A stretch of 64,000 nucleotides of DNA. Origin: Crotalaria pallida (Eukaryota > Streptophyta > Magnoliopsida > Fabales > Fabaceae). Position 1 is the first letter of the stretch; every line of letters starts with the position of its first letter. This document shows positions 42,930 through 54,777 of the stretch, one piece after another. The stretch lies in the NCBI GenBank assembly GCA_037953625.1, contig CM075656.1:87377001-87441000 (forward strand), written 5' to 3'. The translations under genes and the position numbers were made by a program. The notes below the pieces were generated by a model. It was not told where the DNA came from. It ran no database searches and saw only the letters and a list, made by a program, of their open reading frames with translations.

Positions 42930-43825
42930 CAATGTGTTTGAATATGTGGTTACCTAACTCCAAAAGGTGCGTTTTAGCAAAAGCTAGTGACAGGAAGCTT
43001 TTTGATCAATGTGGGTTTGAGCTTCCTAAACGCATAAACAAACACATTTATTTGTTTAAGATTGATTTTACATTTTTGAATTCTTTATTCTTAGGACAAT
43101 GGTTAGCAAAATCTAAGTAATAATACATCACGCGATATCGTTGTTTTAATCATTAATAAAGCAGACCAAGTACATAATAATTAGGTAATCGTAGTCATGG
43201 ATGGTAGTGAAGCTTCAAAAGCAAAATCAACAACTCAAAATTCTATTGAGCATAAGCAACAGAACGGTGTTGAGCATAAGCCAATGAAGAACACTAGCAA
43301 CTATGGTAATTTAACTCACCCCCTAATATTAATTAATACACATACAGGGGATAAATTACCAATACATTTAAGTCGTGAAATACATAAAATATATTGGAGG
43401 ACGTGACCCGTATGAGAAGGAAACACAAGAACAGTAGAACACTAAGCCAAATTTCCATAGCTGAATACATGTGGTAATGACATTGTTATAGTCAATAAAA
43501 CTGCATTAACCCGAATCTCTTCTCAGTTTTTCAGGCAAATCTGAACCTGCTACCTGCTGTACAAAACTGCACAAGGTACCAACAAGTGGTAAAATAGATG
43601 TTAGAAGGAAGCAAAAAAAGTATTGTATTTCACTATTTTGATATGAAATATGAATGGGGTAGAGGCACTTATACAGTAACCATTTTTTTCCCTTGGTACC
43701 AAATTGATAAGGATATTCGGCTTTTAAATGTGGACCGCATTATGCAGCAGCTACTGCAACAGCGTCAACCGCAATTTAAAGCCTTGGATACCATATCGCT
43801 TTCAATGAGCAGCATGCATTTCAAC
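42930..43825. other. Intergenic and 3' flank of the membrane-protein gene
   Basis: A plus-strand frame at 43197-43406 begins MDGSEASKAKSTTQNSIEHK and is open for 35 polar residues before a GTAATT that could be a splice donor. No further exon was found and it is not supported as a gene. The region from about 43560 is probably the 3' UTR of the minus-strand gene. Confidence 0.35.
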
Positions 43826-45205
43826 TTACTTGCGAGACTCGGAACCAGGTGCATCCGAATCACTTGCAGATGGATTGAGTTGGTACTGAACTGAAATTAA
43901 ACCACCGTCTGTTCCACTTGTAGATAAAGGAGATCCCTGGAAACTTGCCACTGAACCTTTTCGGGTTGACAAACCTGCAAAAGGATCATCTAAACCAAAA
44001 TCAAGATAAACAAAGAAAGCTAGCGAATTTTTGCTGATCAGAATAGAAAAGCAGAACAAGACCGCAGGAAGTATTTTGATCCCATCTTTGTGCATACTGT
44101 GTTGGTTTATACCCAAAATGATTTCGGTGATTGACTCATTATATAAAGTGCATGGAAACAATAGAACTGGAAATTGCTAACAGTTAGTCTATTGCTAAAT
44201 TTTCAAATTGAAATGGAAATGGCAACATTTCACATGCGAGTAATCAATGAATAGTAGTAACTTCAGCAGTCTCCCTAGTTTACAAATGCTAACATGTAGA
44301 ATTCTATTTAATTTGATAGTTTTAACTTTCACGAAAATGATGATTTCTCTTGGAGTCATCATTCACCAATCACCAATCATTGTAATGAAGTACTAATCTC
44401 AATTTTCAAAAGGCCTAGCTTAGGAAACAGAATTGATAGGCAGATGCAGTGAAGAAAACAAAAGATGCAAAGGTAACAAAACAAAGACAGACCTCAACAA
44501 TTTGCAAGACTCTTGTCATTATCTAATTTTTTTGGGGAAATCATTATATCTTTAGATAGCTAAAATTCAAAGCTAAACAACCTACGATGTAGCAGTACAG
44601 AAGATTATAAATAGGTTGTCTTATGCATGATATGATTTACTTTTAGCACAAATGTTACCTTGGATTATTATAAATATAACAAAGACGACAGTAAAAATCA
44701 TGGCCCAAATGCTGCTATTGGAAGATGATGATGATGATTTAGCAGCTTTCATCTTCTTCAAGGCTTTCATACGCTCTACTCTTGCGCGCTTCAACATGGC
44801 AAATTCAGATATCTCCCTGATTAGCTTATGGTCAGCTGCATCTAATGTTGGACCTTGTGGAGGTCTTGGAGGTTTGGCAGCCTTTTTATTACTTGCCTTT
44901 TTACGTTTCTCCTTTACCGGAGGCTTCTCTACACGCCTCACTGGGTCTTGCCCCGTCATTGGCGTGTTTGTCCCTTGCACCACATCCACAGAAACTTCTT
45001 TTAAATCTGATTCATTGCAGTATAAGCTTGGCCTGTCTTCACTGTTTACAGAACCTCCAACAAAGCCACCAGAAATTTTTGATAATAACGTCTTTCCTTG
45101 TTTTGCAGTACCTGGAGTAGAGACTTTATTTGAACCATCTATTAGGGGCATTCCACTTTCAAGATCTAATTCGGTATCCTTATCCGTTTCACTTCTTTGA
45201 TCCAT
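43826..45205 (-). CDS. Single-pass membrane protein with basic coiled region, unknown function, two exons
   Basis: Exon 1 is 45205-44659 and exon 2 is 43974-43826. The donor is G|GTAACA and the acceptor TTTTGCAG|GT; the split Gly codon keeps the frame, giving 231 residues. Residues 1-90 are polar and acidic (MDQRSETDKDTELDLESGMP). A Lys/Pro-rich stretch (KEKRKKASNKKAAKPPRPPQ) follows. An amphipathic helix (LIREISEFAMLKRARVERMK) lies at residues 128-150, then a Ser run (SSSSSSNSS), then a transmembrane segment (IWAMIFTVVFVIFIIIQGL). The last 45 residues include SFQGSPLSTSGTDGGLISVQ. This order resembles a plant-specific family annotated only as transmembrane protein; function is unknown. A TA-rich 700-base intron separates the exons. 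Confidence 0.8.
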
Positions 45206-46072
45206 ACCAAAGCCACAAATTTAATTCAACTTCTCCAAAATCTTAACCTACAAAATGTCCTCTAAACTGCCGCCAGAAACTTGATTCTCGAACTCAACCC
45301 ATCACACAAAATGAACTTCACAACAGATTTATGCACTAAGAACCTAGGAGACCACAAATCATCAGGAAAGCCAGCTATACATACAACTAAATGCCAATGC
45401 AGACAACAATAAAATAACTATTAACCGCCAAAAACGATTTCTCTTCCTTTCTAAGCTATTAACCTCAAACTCAACCACTCCTCCAAAAACAGAAAGAAAA
45501 AAAATGCAATCCCAATAACAAATTGACCCTGCACCACAACGAGAGAAAAATTTCAATCAATTAAACCTATACAATTAACAATCTTACAATGATTTTCCCT
45601 TCAATTGAAGGAAACTGGTCTCATCATGAGGTGTTTGAATGAAGTAAACCAAATATTACAACAATAAGCAATCCAAAAGCACCAATTCAAACTTATAATC
45701 AAAGTATGCAAAAAGAAAAAAAGAAAACCTTTACAAGAAAGCAAGGAACAAAACTAGAAAATGAAAATGGCACCAACAAAGGCAGAGAAACGGCTCTCAG
45801 AAATGAGAATAAAATAATACACAAGGTGATTGATTGAAGCTGATGAGGCAGAATTCTTCACAGGTTTTGCATTAAAGGAAGGCCAACACAGAACAAATTA
45901 ATATAATCAATAAACCCCTTAAATATAAAATACACAAGGTGATTGATTATGAAAGTAAAATGCTACATATAATGCCAAACTTATATTGTAATCATAGATG
46001 ATTGATTATGAGTAAATGGGCACCCATTAAAAAGGAAAAAGTCAACAACTTTGAACTAGTTACATCCATTAC

Positions 46073-46140
<68 letters not shown>

Positions 46141-46330
46141 ATGAAGAAGAAGAAGAAGAAGAAGAAGAAGAATAAAAGAAAGTGAAAAAATGTAGTAGTA
46201 CCTTTGAGGGAAATGGAAGGAACAGCAGATCCGATGAAATGTGGAGAGAGGGAGAGAGATATAAGGGAAGAAGGGATAGGGACACGAGGAAGGGTGATAG
46301 ATAACCGGGAAAGGAAACTAAAATCACTGC
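45206..46330 (-). promoter_or_regulatory. Probable 5' UTR exon and leader intron of the membrane-protein gene
   Basis: On the minus strand a CT-rich leader (about 46330-46203) ends CCCTCAAAG|GTACTA, a plausible donor. The stretch down to the ATG at 45205 contains no coding potential and reads like an intron. It includes a long (AAT)n tract (46073-46139) and a (GAA)n tract (46141-46172). GA/CT repeats also occur at 46368-46396, upstream of the putative transcription start. Confidence 0.45.
46073..46172. repeat. Compound microsatellite (AAT)n-(GAA)n
   Basis: About 22 perfect AAT units are followed by about 9 GAA units, in the putative leader intron. Likely to be length-variable between individuals. 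Confidence 0.95.
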
Positions 46331-46783
46331 CAAATTTTTTAAGATTTGTTCAAACAGAAATGTCTATGTCTCTCTCTTTCTCTCTCTCCCTTTCATTTTG
46401 TTTGTTTTTTTTTTCCCCAAATCTAATGTGCTGTCTTCAAAAAGCGACATATTTATATTATAGTCCTAAAAATAGTGAAGTTGGGTATTATCCATTATGG
46501 ACAGCCCTCACCGACAGTTGGCAACTCCGCGTTTCACTGCCCTGCGCCAATTTTCTTTTTTTGGCTGGTGTGTATAACAGTGTTTCTAATCCGATATTGA
46601 AGATTAATCCTTTCTAGGTGAAGAGATTATTAGAGTAAATTTTGATTTTATCTGTTTAATATTTTTGTAATAAGTAGGAATCAAAATTCTAATATTATGT
46701 CTGTGGAACCTCACACCAATTTAAGTTAATATCATTTTTGGATTGTGTTAGTGTTGCAGCATATTGCATTCATACGAGGAAGT

Positions 46784-47820
46784 TAGGCTTGGTAATTGGA
46801 CTCGTACCAACGCATAATATTCGTAATGAGTTTGGGTCTTGATCCAAAAATGAATTTGCGCGTACAAAAACAGGGGTTGAGAACTAAATCTCATAGGGAA
46901 TTGTTTTTTGGTCCCTGTTCACGACTTTTTGATCCCCATTTTCAATTTTTATGGACCAAAATGCTCTTTTGTGTGTTATTATTTTCGGTTCTACTAAGTC
47001 AGAAAATTGTTTCCGACTTTACTTAACCGGAAAAATACAATGATTTTGCCATATAATATTTTTCCGGTTCTACTGAGTCATAATGATTCCGACTGCACGT
47101 AACCGGAAAAATATATTACTTGTGTTTTGTCTCATCCCAACGAAACCAAATATATTACTTTTGTCTCGTTTTGTCTCAGTTTTCAAAAATAAGAACATGG
47201 TAGCCTCATCCCAACGAAACCAAATAGAGACCCCCCTTGTCTCTTTCTCATTTTGACATTGTTATTGTCTGCTTGAGCTTCCATCTCCATCAAACCTTCA
47301 TCATCTCAGTGATTGATATCAAGTAAGTTAATCCTTCAAATCTCTCTTTCTCTATCGTTGTTCAGATCTTCCAACTTGCGTATCTGTTTGCAACCTTTTC
47401 CCATATGCTTTTGTAGCTTCTTGTTACTTGTCCCTTATTTATATTGCTTTCGCTGGTTCCGCCTCGACACATAATTCATGGTATGCTTACACAGTTGCAC
47501 CTAAATGAAATTACACCAACGAAGCTCATTCCGGTTGTTCAGTACCGGAAGTATTCCGGTTCAAGAAAACCAGGATTTTTTTTCCGGTTCAGCAAAACCG
47601 GAAATATTTTTCCGGTTTCATAGAACCGAAAATATTAACACTGTTAAGGATATTTTGATCCATAAAAATTTGAAATGGAAGCCAAAAAGTCAGTCATGGG
47701 GGCCAAAAAACAATTTCCAATCTCATATAAAAATGAGCACCCATGAGCAATACTAGAAATGGGTCTAGATTCGAATCCGTATAATGGAGTATTGGATCCG
47801 CGAGTACCCAGACCCCAAAA
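46784..47820. mobile_element. Decayed hAT element split by a Mutator-like insertion
   Basis: The left end TAGGCTTGGTAATTGGACTCG is a diverged form of the hAT end at 2761 (TAGGGATGGCAATTGGACCCG). GAGTTTGGGTCTTGATCCAAAAA and, to the right of the insertion, GTATTGGATCCGCGAGTACC and CAGACCCC also follow the GGACCC style. The right terminus is not recognisable, so the end is approximate. The Mutator-like element at 46896-47718 sits inside it. Confidence 0.6.
46896..47718. mobile_element. Mutator-like element with leader-type captured sequence
   Basis: Ends GGGAATTGTTTTTTGGTCCC and the complement of GGGGGCCAAAAAACAATTTCC are flanked by a perfect 9-base duplication AATCTCATA (46887-46895 and 47719-47727). 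The arms of about 200 bases carry the TTCCGGTT/AACCGGAA motifs of the Pack-MULE at 14723-15648. The interior (about 47225-47500) looks like a CT-rich plant 5' UTR with a donor-like CAAGTAAGTT, but no gene could be named. CCTCATCCCAACGAAACCAA occurs twice near 47130 and 47195. Confidence 0.92.
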
Positions 47821-48099
47821 AATACGTAATAATGCGACCCACGATTGGGCCGGTGGTAAAATGTTCACCAACTTTTCATGCAATCTATGTAGAGGTGATA
47901 GCAAATTATTTTGAACCTTTTTTTTCTGACGTCTAAATCAGGCTAATTGTTTTTTTTATTATTATTATTATTTTGTTGAACATTTTTTATTATTGGAAAG
48001 GAAATGGATTAAGGAGATTCACTAATGGGAGGTATGTAGAGTATAGGGGTGGGAGGTATGTAGAGTATAAGGAGATTCACTAATTAGGATTTAACAAAA

Positions 48100-48950
48100 A
48101 TAGGCTGGTTTGTGTTCCAAACTTAAGATCCAAGTTTGCCTATGAGTTTGTCATAGGCTAAATTTTAAGCCTAAACTCGGTCTATTTCAAAGTCTGGCTT
48201 GGTCCATAAACCTGCTTAAAAGCCTATTATTCAATAAAATTCTTACATTTAAGTACAAACATATAAATGTTTCATACTCTCAAATTTTGTAAACGAAATA
48301 GAATAAACTGAATTGTAAACAACATCAAAACTCGAACTATATATCAACAAAAATAAAATCATACAAAAACATAAACAGCCTCATACCTCAAATTAATAAA
48401 CCAACATAATAGAATCATTTATAAATATTATAGGCATCATGTCTCAAATTACTAAAAGTTAAATAAAATCATTATGTGTTTAATCCAATGATTTAATAAT
48501 AGATAATGACATCAAACAATCTAAGCAAATGACAGCAACAAATAGTGACTAAGCCTCCTAAAAAGCAACAAAGAAGAGTGCACCGACCAATTACTGTTAA
48601 TACGTGGCCGTGAGAGAGTGACTGCAGATATTGAAATTATTAGGATTTGTTTTTTTACATGTTAGGATTAAGTTTAATAGAGAGTGAAGGAAATTATATT
48701 TTTATTTTTAATTATAATATTATATTTAATATATTAAATTGTTACTTTTAATTTAAATCACTAATAAAATAAAATATATTAATATTTAAAAAATTAATTA
48801 AGACGGCCCGATGAGTCTAATAGGCTTTTTATAAAGCTTGGGTTCAACTTAATTTAAATATATAGAATTTTTAAAAAAATTTAAGTCTGACCTTTTTATT
48901 AAATAAACTGAGTCAAGCCCGATCTCAAGTGATCCGAGCCTATGCCGGCC
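48100..48950. repeat. AGGCC/AAGCCTA-rich repeat, probably a non-autonomous hAT
   Basis: Dense short motifs (ATAGGCTGG, CATAGGCTAAATTTTAAGCC, AAAAGCCTATTA at the left; GTCTAATAGGCTTTTTATAA, AAGCCCGATC, GAGCCTATGCCGGCCCC at the right) are inverted relative to each other across an AT-rich centre. It matches the style of 1541-1930 and 27290-27835. An exact target duplication was not found. Confidence 0.45.
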
Positions 48951-49154
48951 CCCGGTAGAGTAGGAGAAATTATTTTATAGTAGTTCACATCATAAAATAT
49001 ACTAATCCAATTAATTACTCCGTAATTAAAAATCTTTTGCTTACAAAAAATAAAAAATTTAGATGTATGTGGTAGAAATTATTGATCGTAGACCACACCA
49101 TAATTTAGTAGAGTAGAGCCAGCTCACTAACCCAATCCACACTAAAGAGATATA

Positions 49155-49413
49155 CTTCCTTCACTCTTGTTTATAAGACTCTTTTGGGGTTTTTCACTCC
49201 CACCAAGGAGAGTGAAAAAATTTGTCAGTGGCATTGGAAATGTGAAAATTTGATATATTTTTTCAAAATTACCCCTATAATTATTATTGGAACTCTAAAA
49301 TGTGTTGACTTTATAAGGGTGTTAGTGAAAAGAAGTAATTAAGTGCTATTGAAAATTGAAAATGAATCTTATAAATAGGACCAAAATAAAAACCCCAAAA
49401 CGACCGGAGGGAG
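49155..49413. mobile_element. Stowaway MITE
   Basis: The right end ACGACCGGAGGGAG|TA and the left end TA|CTTCCTTCACTCTTGTTTAT. Inner sequence (TTTATAAGACTCTTTTGGGG at the left, inverse at the right) is shared with copies near 61441 and 62962. Confidence 0.8.
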
Positions 49414-49472
49414 TAACACGCATGGCTGAATGCAGAGTATCTCACAAAGATGAGATGATGATAATTGATACT

Positions 49473-49610
49473 TCAATTTCTATCTAGTATGGTATTTAAT
49501 GCAGATAGCCCTGCAGGTTGGGACAGGTGTTTATTCTTCCACACTCCAGATTTCTCTTTGCCATGATATTTGTACATTAAGGCCTGCACAACAACATCAA
49601 CTCTTGCAGC
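49473..49610 (-). pseudogene. Fragment of an unrecognised gene, probably a last exon
   Basis: On the minus strand an acceptor-like TCTACAG precedes an open frame of 46 codons. It reads AARVDVVVQALMYKYHGKEK, then SGVWKNKHLSQPAGLSALNT, and ends ILDRN with a TGA stop. The codon use and amino-acid mix look like real protein. No upstream exon was found within several hundred bases, so it is most likely a truncated or displaced piece. I cannot name the family. Confidence 0.4.
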
Positions 49611-50308
49611 TGTAGACTTTGGATTTATTTAGAGCGATTTATGGTCCGGGACTTGTTTTGAGCAAGAACCCATTAAAAAAGTATTGGGATGATTGCTTAT
49701 TAATCCTTTTGCCATATCAAACTTTGACGCCATGTGCAATTATTACACTTTCGAATAACTTTATACGGAGTATATATAATATGAAATTAATCAATTTCAT
49801 TGTTGAATTTTATAATATTATCATGATAATTATACATAAAAATTTTAGATCACTTAAAAAATCATAAATATGCGATCTAATAAGGAAAGTTTACTAACAT
49901 TTCAAATAACATATATTTATGTATGTGTTAAAATAAAAAGATATACGATGAAGCAATGATTAATTTTTATATAGGATGAAATTTTATAAATTTGATTTAC
50001 ATCATTAGAACTTTGAATTTAATGATCAAATGAATTTCATAATTTATAAAAAAAAAAGTTATTTGAAAGTGTAATCGTCTATAATATACACCCAATGTCA
50101 ACACATATTAACTCATAATAATATAAGGGTTTTATAAACTTTAGTCTTAAAAGGAAGTTGATGATAAGAAGTTGAATAAAACGGTTTTTCATTAAAAACT
50201 TAAAGTAATTTTATCATCTTTTTGATATCTAATCCTTGATCCTTAAACAAATTCACGATATACTTGAATACTCCTCTATGATATACATATTATCCTCGAT
50301 AATTAAAC
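49611..50308. other. Intergenic AT-rich DNA left of the CACTA element
   Basis: Nothing recognised. Confidence 0.5.
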
Positions 50309-50629
50309 AAACACTACAAGAAAAACCTTTTATTGCAACGACTTTTGGCAACGACTTAAAATGTCGTTGCCTAAAACAAATGTTTGGCAACGACTTTTTT
50401 AAGTCGTTGCGTAAAATAAATGTTTTGCAACGACACTCATATGTCGTTGCGTAAAATCAGTATTACGCAACAACGCTCATATGTCGTTGCAAAACATCAA
50501 TCCAAACATTTGTTTTAGGCAACGACACTGTGGTGGTCAAAGAGATTGAATTTATTTATTTATTTTTTTTTAAATAACTAAAAGAAGTTGGTGTTAGATC
50601 CGATAACACATATTTATAAGACCTAACCC

Positions 50630-51096
50630 ATGGCCATGAGCAAAGACCGAAGTGCTAACCCACAGAAGGAAGGGGGCGGCGGCAACCCTAATTCTATAAC
50701 CCGTGGTGGCCCGTCACCTTTCTCCCTGGTCCTTCGTCCTCCCTCTCTATTCCATATCTCCCTTCACACGCGTCCATTCTCATTCTCTTCTTCAATTCAC
50801 AACCAATCTTCCACCGCCAAACCCTCACCTCTCTGAATTAGGGCCGGCGCTGCCACGTAGGGCGTTCGGTGCTGCCTCTCCTCTTCGATTCAATGAGCTC
50901 TACCACCACAAGTCGCGGGCGCCCTCCCTTCTCTGCACAGCCGGCCTCACCTTCGCGCCCTCCGTAGGCCTCCACTCGTGCCATCCTCCTGCTCCAGTCG
51001 CGCCTTCGCTGCCCTCCGCCAGCCTTCAGTCGTGTCGTCCTCCTGCTCCGCCGCCACCATCTCCACCGCCGCCTCTAGTCCTTGATTTTGTTTAGG
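50630..51096 (+). other. GC-rich exon-like block inside the CACTA element
   Basis: Two overlapping plus-strand frames are rich in Ser/Pro (from 50630 and from 50703). The second reads open to CCGCCTCTAGTCCTTGATTT, and TTTAG|GTAAAT at about 51095 is a good splice donor. It looks like the promoter-proximal exon of a captured or element-borne transcript. No protein family recognised. Confidence 0.35.
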
Positions 51097-52619
51097 TAAA
51101 TCTCATCCTAATCCTTTGTTTTAATTTTGGTTACCGCCATTTAGGTTAGGGTTTTGGTTTTTTTGTTTTATGAACTTTTGTTTTTTTTTATGAACTTTAA
51201 AGAGAGATATTTTGAATTTTTGGTTGTTGTTGTTGTTGTTGTTTGCTATTGGGTACTAGGAATCCTTTGTTTTAATTTTGGTTACCTGCATTTAGGTTAG
51301 AGTTTTGCATAATTTTTTATGAACTTTTTTGTAATGAATTTTAAATACCTCATTGAAAGGAACTTTATTCGCTTTCTGCCTCTCTTCATTGGCCTTCTGC
51401 TTCTTGGCAACATCAAAGGTGAATGACAAGGGTTATGTTCTTTGCATTTTTAATTTTTTTTGCTTAGTTTATATATATTTTGCTAAGTTATCACTTTTCT
51501 TGTTCTTTTTTCTCCATAATTTTGTTCTGTGTTTTTTTTTTTTGTTGGAAGGGTGGAGTTTGGTGTGCTGCACGTGTTCCTTTTGACATGTATTTGCTGA
51601 AAGTTATTCATTTCTGCTACATTTATGGCGGTCTAACTCACTTTCTATGATTTTGCCATGATCCTATGATTCTATAAATAGGTGGAAATAATTAAATTTT
51701 TTTTGTTGAATAAGCAGAATACATCTTTGTAGAAGCACAGACTTTTGAAACTGAAAAAAAAAAATACAAAACTACTTCAATGACATTGACATATTCTAGG
51801 CAAAACCATGGAGTTTGAAGTTTTAAAGAGCTTGTATGCTTGTTTCTTTTTCCACCAGGTTGAATATGTAATAGGTTCTTGTATATTGTGCTTATTATTC
51901 TGGAAGAGAGTTAAATGAAGAATTTCGCATTAGGTGTATGATTGTGAATCTTACTTAACAATATCTTTGTAACTAAATTTGTAGATATTTGCTGCTTTAG
52001 CTCCTTGGTCTCTTAGATTACTATAATTGGTTGCCATTTAGGCTATAAGCCAATGTGCTACGTTTTTCATGCATTCTTTATTCACAGTTCCATGTGATCA
52101 AAACTCGGACGGATACCTGCAAGAAAAAGGTCAGCAATTGTTATATATAAAACAGTAAATCATTTAAGTCCAATTGAATAATTGTTGCTTATTCTTAATT
52201 AGGTAGCTATAATTCTGTTTGTTTTATGGTTCTAGTAATTGGTGTGAACAATCATTAGTCCTATACAACAATATAATGAGAAATGAAATACAGGTTAGAA
52301 GCTTGGAGCAGATGAATGAAAATCTCCTGCTTGAACTTGTAATTTTCTTCTCAAATTAGCATTGATCCGAGAAAAATATATATATGAAAGTTGCATATTA
52401 GCTAGTGTTGGGAACGAGTGTGAACTGAAAAACAGAATGAATGGCTTTTGTTATTCTGTCTATTATCTGTTCTCTATATATAGTCCTATTGCCTGTTCAT
52501 TCATTTTTCCAATGTGAACTACATGTTTTGTGTTGTTATCTTATAGTTAATTTATGCATTTATTCCAACATTGGATAATGCCAACTGATTGTTTTATTAC
52601 ACTGTTGTTGACATGCAGA

Positions 52620-52720
52620 ACCTACTGGAGTGCTAGTTGATTTTGCAATGAAACTTGTTACCTTCCATATTCTAGAGGATTCAGTAAATGATTGGAGGGA
52701 AGCATGGTCATGTTTAGTGG
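52620..52720 (+). other. Exon-like fragment of unknown origin inside the CACTA element
   Basis: Bordered by TGACATGCAG and TTTAGTG|GTACGA. Its open frame reads EPTGVLVDFAMKLVTFHILE followed by DSVNDWREAWSCLV. It looks coding but I do not recognise it. A minus-strand piece at about 53147-53265 (an open Ser/Pro-rich frame ending AVPLAQGSFL) may be another captured fragment. Confidence 0.35.
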
Positions 52721-54217
52721 TACGACACCTTTCTGAATTTTCTCTATCTTTCTCAACGCGATCCTATTTTAATTTAGTTTCCAATTTCATTTTCTTTTTA
52801 ATTTTTTGTTTCTTCTATGTTATAAGCTCCAGAGTCACTCCCATGCTTTATTCTGTTTACATTGCCTATGTAGATTGGAAAGAGGAGAGAAGGAAACCAG
52901 CTTTGTAATATTACAATAAAATTCCCATTTAAAGGCTAAACATCCAAGTAAGATTTTTTCACTCAACAAAAGCTTATTTTAACTTGTGTTTTTTTAACAA
53001 CTTAACACATCCTGAAAATTATGTCCAACTGAAAATAAGTATATATGTCTTTATGTAAAGCATAACTATGTAGACTGCATTATGTAAGAATCAAACTTTG
53101 CTTTAACTTATTCTTGCTTTCTATTTCCCGTAAGAATAGTATCTACAAGAAGGAACCTTGGGCAAGAGGAACAGCCTCTGAAACAGAAGGAGATGAAGCT
53201 GCAGTAGGCATAGTAGGAGGAGAAGGTGATAAGGAAACACTATGAGAGGGACAACCAGAATCCTGAGAAAAGAAAAGTTAGACAGAAGCTTACAACAGCT
53301 TATTAGTTCTCTTCGCTCTCAACTTCTTATTTATTAGCTAACTTGTGTGGAATAGCATATTAGCTTAGCAGTGGGGCATATGAAATTATACAATAACCCT
53401 GAAGTACTAGTGAACTACAAGTAGTACTTGGTGCATGTAATAATACCACTGTATATAGTTTTGAATTCTCATGTAATGCATTTCTTCCTAATCCGAGTCT
53501 TATTTTTTTTGGTAATATTTGTAGGTTTTGATCTCAATCGATTCCAAATTGAGTGGTCCTTTCTCATTTCAGTAAAATTGAGGTAAGCATCCTTTCTATA
53601 CTCCAACCAGCTATTGATTCTTCAATTTTTAATTGAATGTGGGTGTTATATAGCATATCTAATGTTCTTGTTTTTGATATGTTAATGCAAAATGCTGCTA
53701 ATAATTATATGAGAATAATGTATCTCCTCAGCCACCATCATATGTCTTTGTTCAACAAAAGATAAAGATAATTAGAACAATGCTACTTGTATTTCGGTAG
53801 TTTAATTAAGGACTTGTATAAATCTTTGAGAGCTAATACTGTTTATCCAAAACAAGAGACAAGAAATTTATTATAGTTTAGTGAAAGAACATAAAGCTAC
53901 ACTACACTGTTTCGGTTCTTGATTCAAATTAATTTAAATGGAACCTAGCTTTAGAACAAGGAAGATGCTAATAGGACACTGGCCAAATAATCAAGAGACT
54001 TCACTGAGTTCAATACAATAGTTACACCAGTCCCTGCGTAACCTTGGAAATAACAAATCCTAATTTTTGTAATTTTCTGGTTCTCATTTGTTAGTTATCA
54101 ATGTCAAGAATCATCCCTCAATTATGTGCACTAATATATTTTGTTACTGGCTTTAGATGAATTCAATACATTTCTGTATGAATATGGACAGACTTGAACT
54201 ATGATAGTGTATTTTTA

Positions 54218-54641
54218 AGCCAAACTGATGTCGCAAGCAGGGTTAAGAGCCAGGTGAAACTTGTGGTTATGCCAATGTACTCAAATCCTCCCATTCATGG
54301 TGCATCCATTTTGGCTGCCATTCTCAGGGACCGGTAATGAACCAAGACCACTCTACTTTCCTAAGTATAACTACTCATAAAAGGATTTATTGTCGACTGT
54401 AATATCTTTCTGCTGCTTTTTTTTTTGGGTACAAGTGCTAGTCTTGAACTGGCATAGGCAAATGGTAAAGAATTTTATGATTGTATTTGTTTCAGTATTT
54501 TGAGGGCATTCTTCCAATACATTTTAATACCCAAAGAGGAGATCCTACTATATCAAGCAGATTGGAATATTTACTTTCACTGGATTGAATGCTGAGCAAG
54601 TTTCCTTCCTGGCTAAAGAGTACCATATATTCATGACATCA
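54218..54641 (+). pseudogene. Captured aspartate aminotransferase exons
   Basis: Exon piece 1 (about 54218-54333) reads DVASRVKSQVKLVVMPMYSN and PPIHGASILAAILRDR and ends at a GT donor. Exon piece 2 (about 54552-54641) reads IKQIGIFTFTGLNAEQVSFL and AKEYHIFMTS. Both are characteristic of the large domain of plant aspartate aminotransferase, mitochondrial type by the SRV(E/K)SQ phrase, and lie in the right order. Between them an intron-like stretch and a damaged exon start (TTTTAATACCCAAAGAGGAGAT, with the expected RGTPGDWSHI replaced) break the frame. No pyridoxal-phosphate lysine region is present. It is a partial, non-coding transduplicate. Confidence 0.85.
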
Positions 54642-54777
54642 GTAACATCCTACCTTTTTACTTTAAAATATAATACATACTTTTTCGTTAGTGTTTACAT
54701 AAATAAATACTTGGGTTTATGGGTGAAAATCGCATGAGAGAAAGGGAAGAATTTTTGGTGTGTATGGCTGATTTTGC

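Noticed and set aside
43197..43406. Plus-strand polar frame starting MDGSEASKAK
   Set aside because: Only 35 residues before a possible donor, no second exon, and no promoter; too weak for a gene call.
46204..46617. Plus-strand frame of 137 aa
   Set aside because: Antisense to the CT-rich leader and promoter of the minus-strand membrane-protein gene; low complexity.
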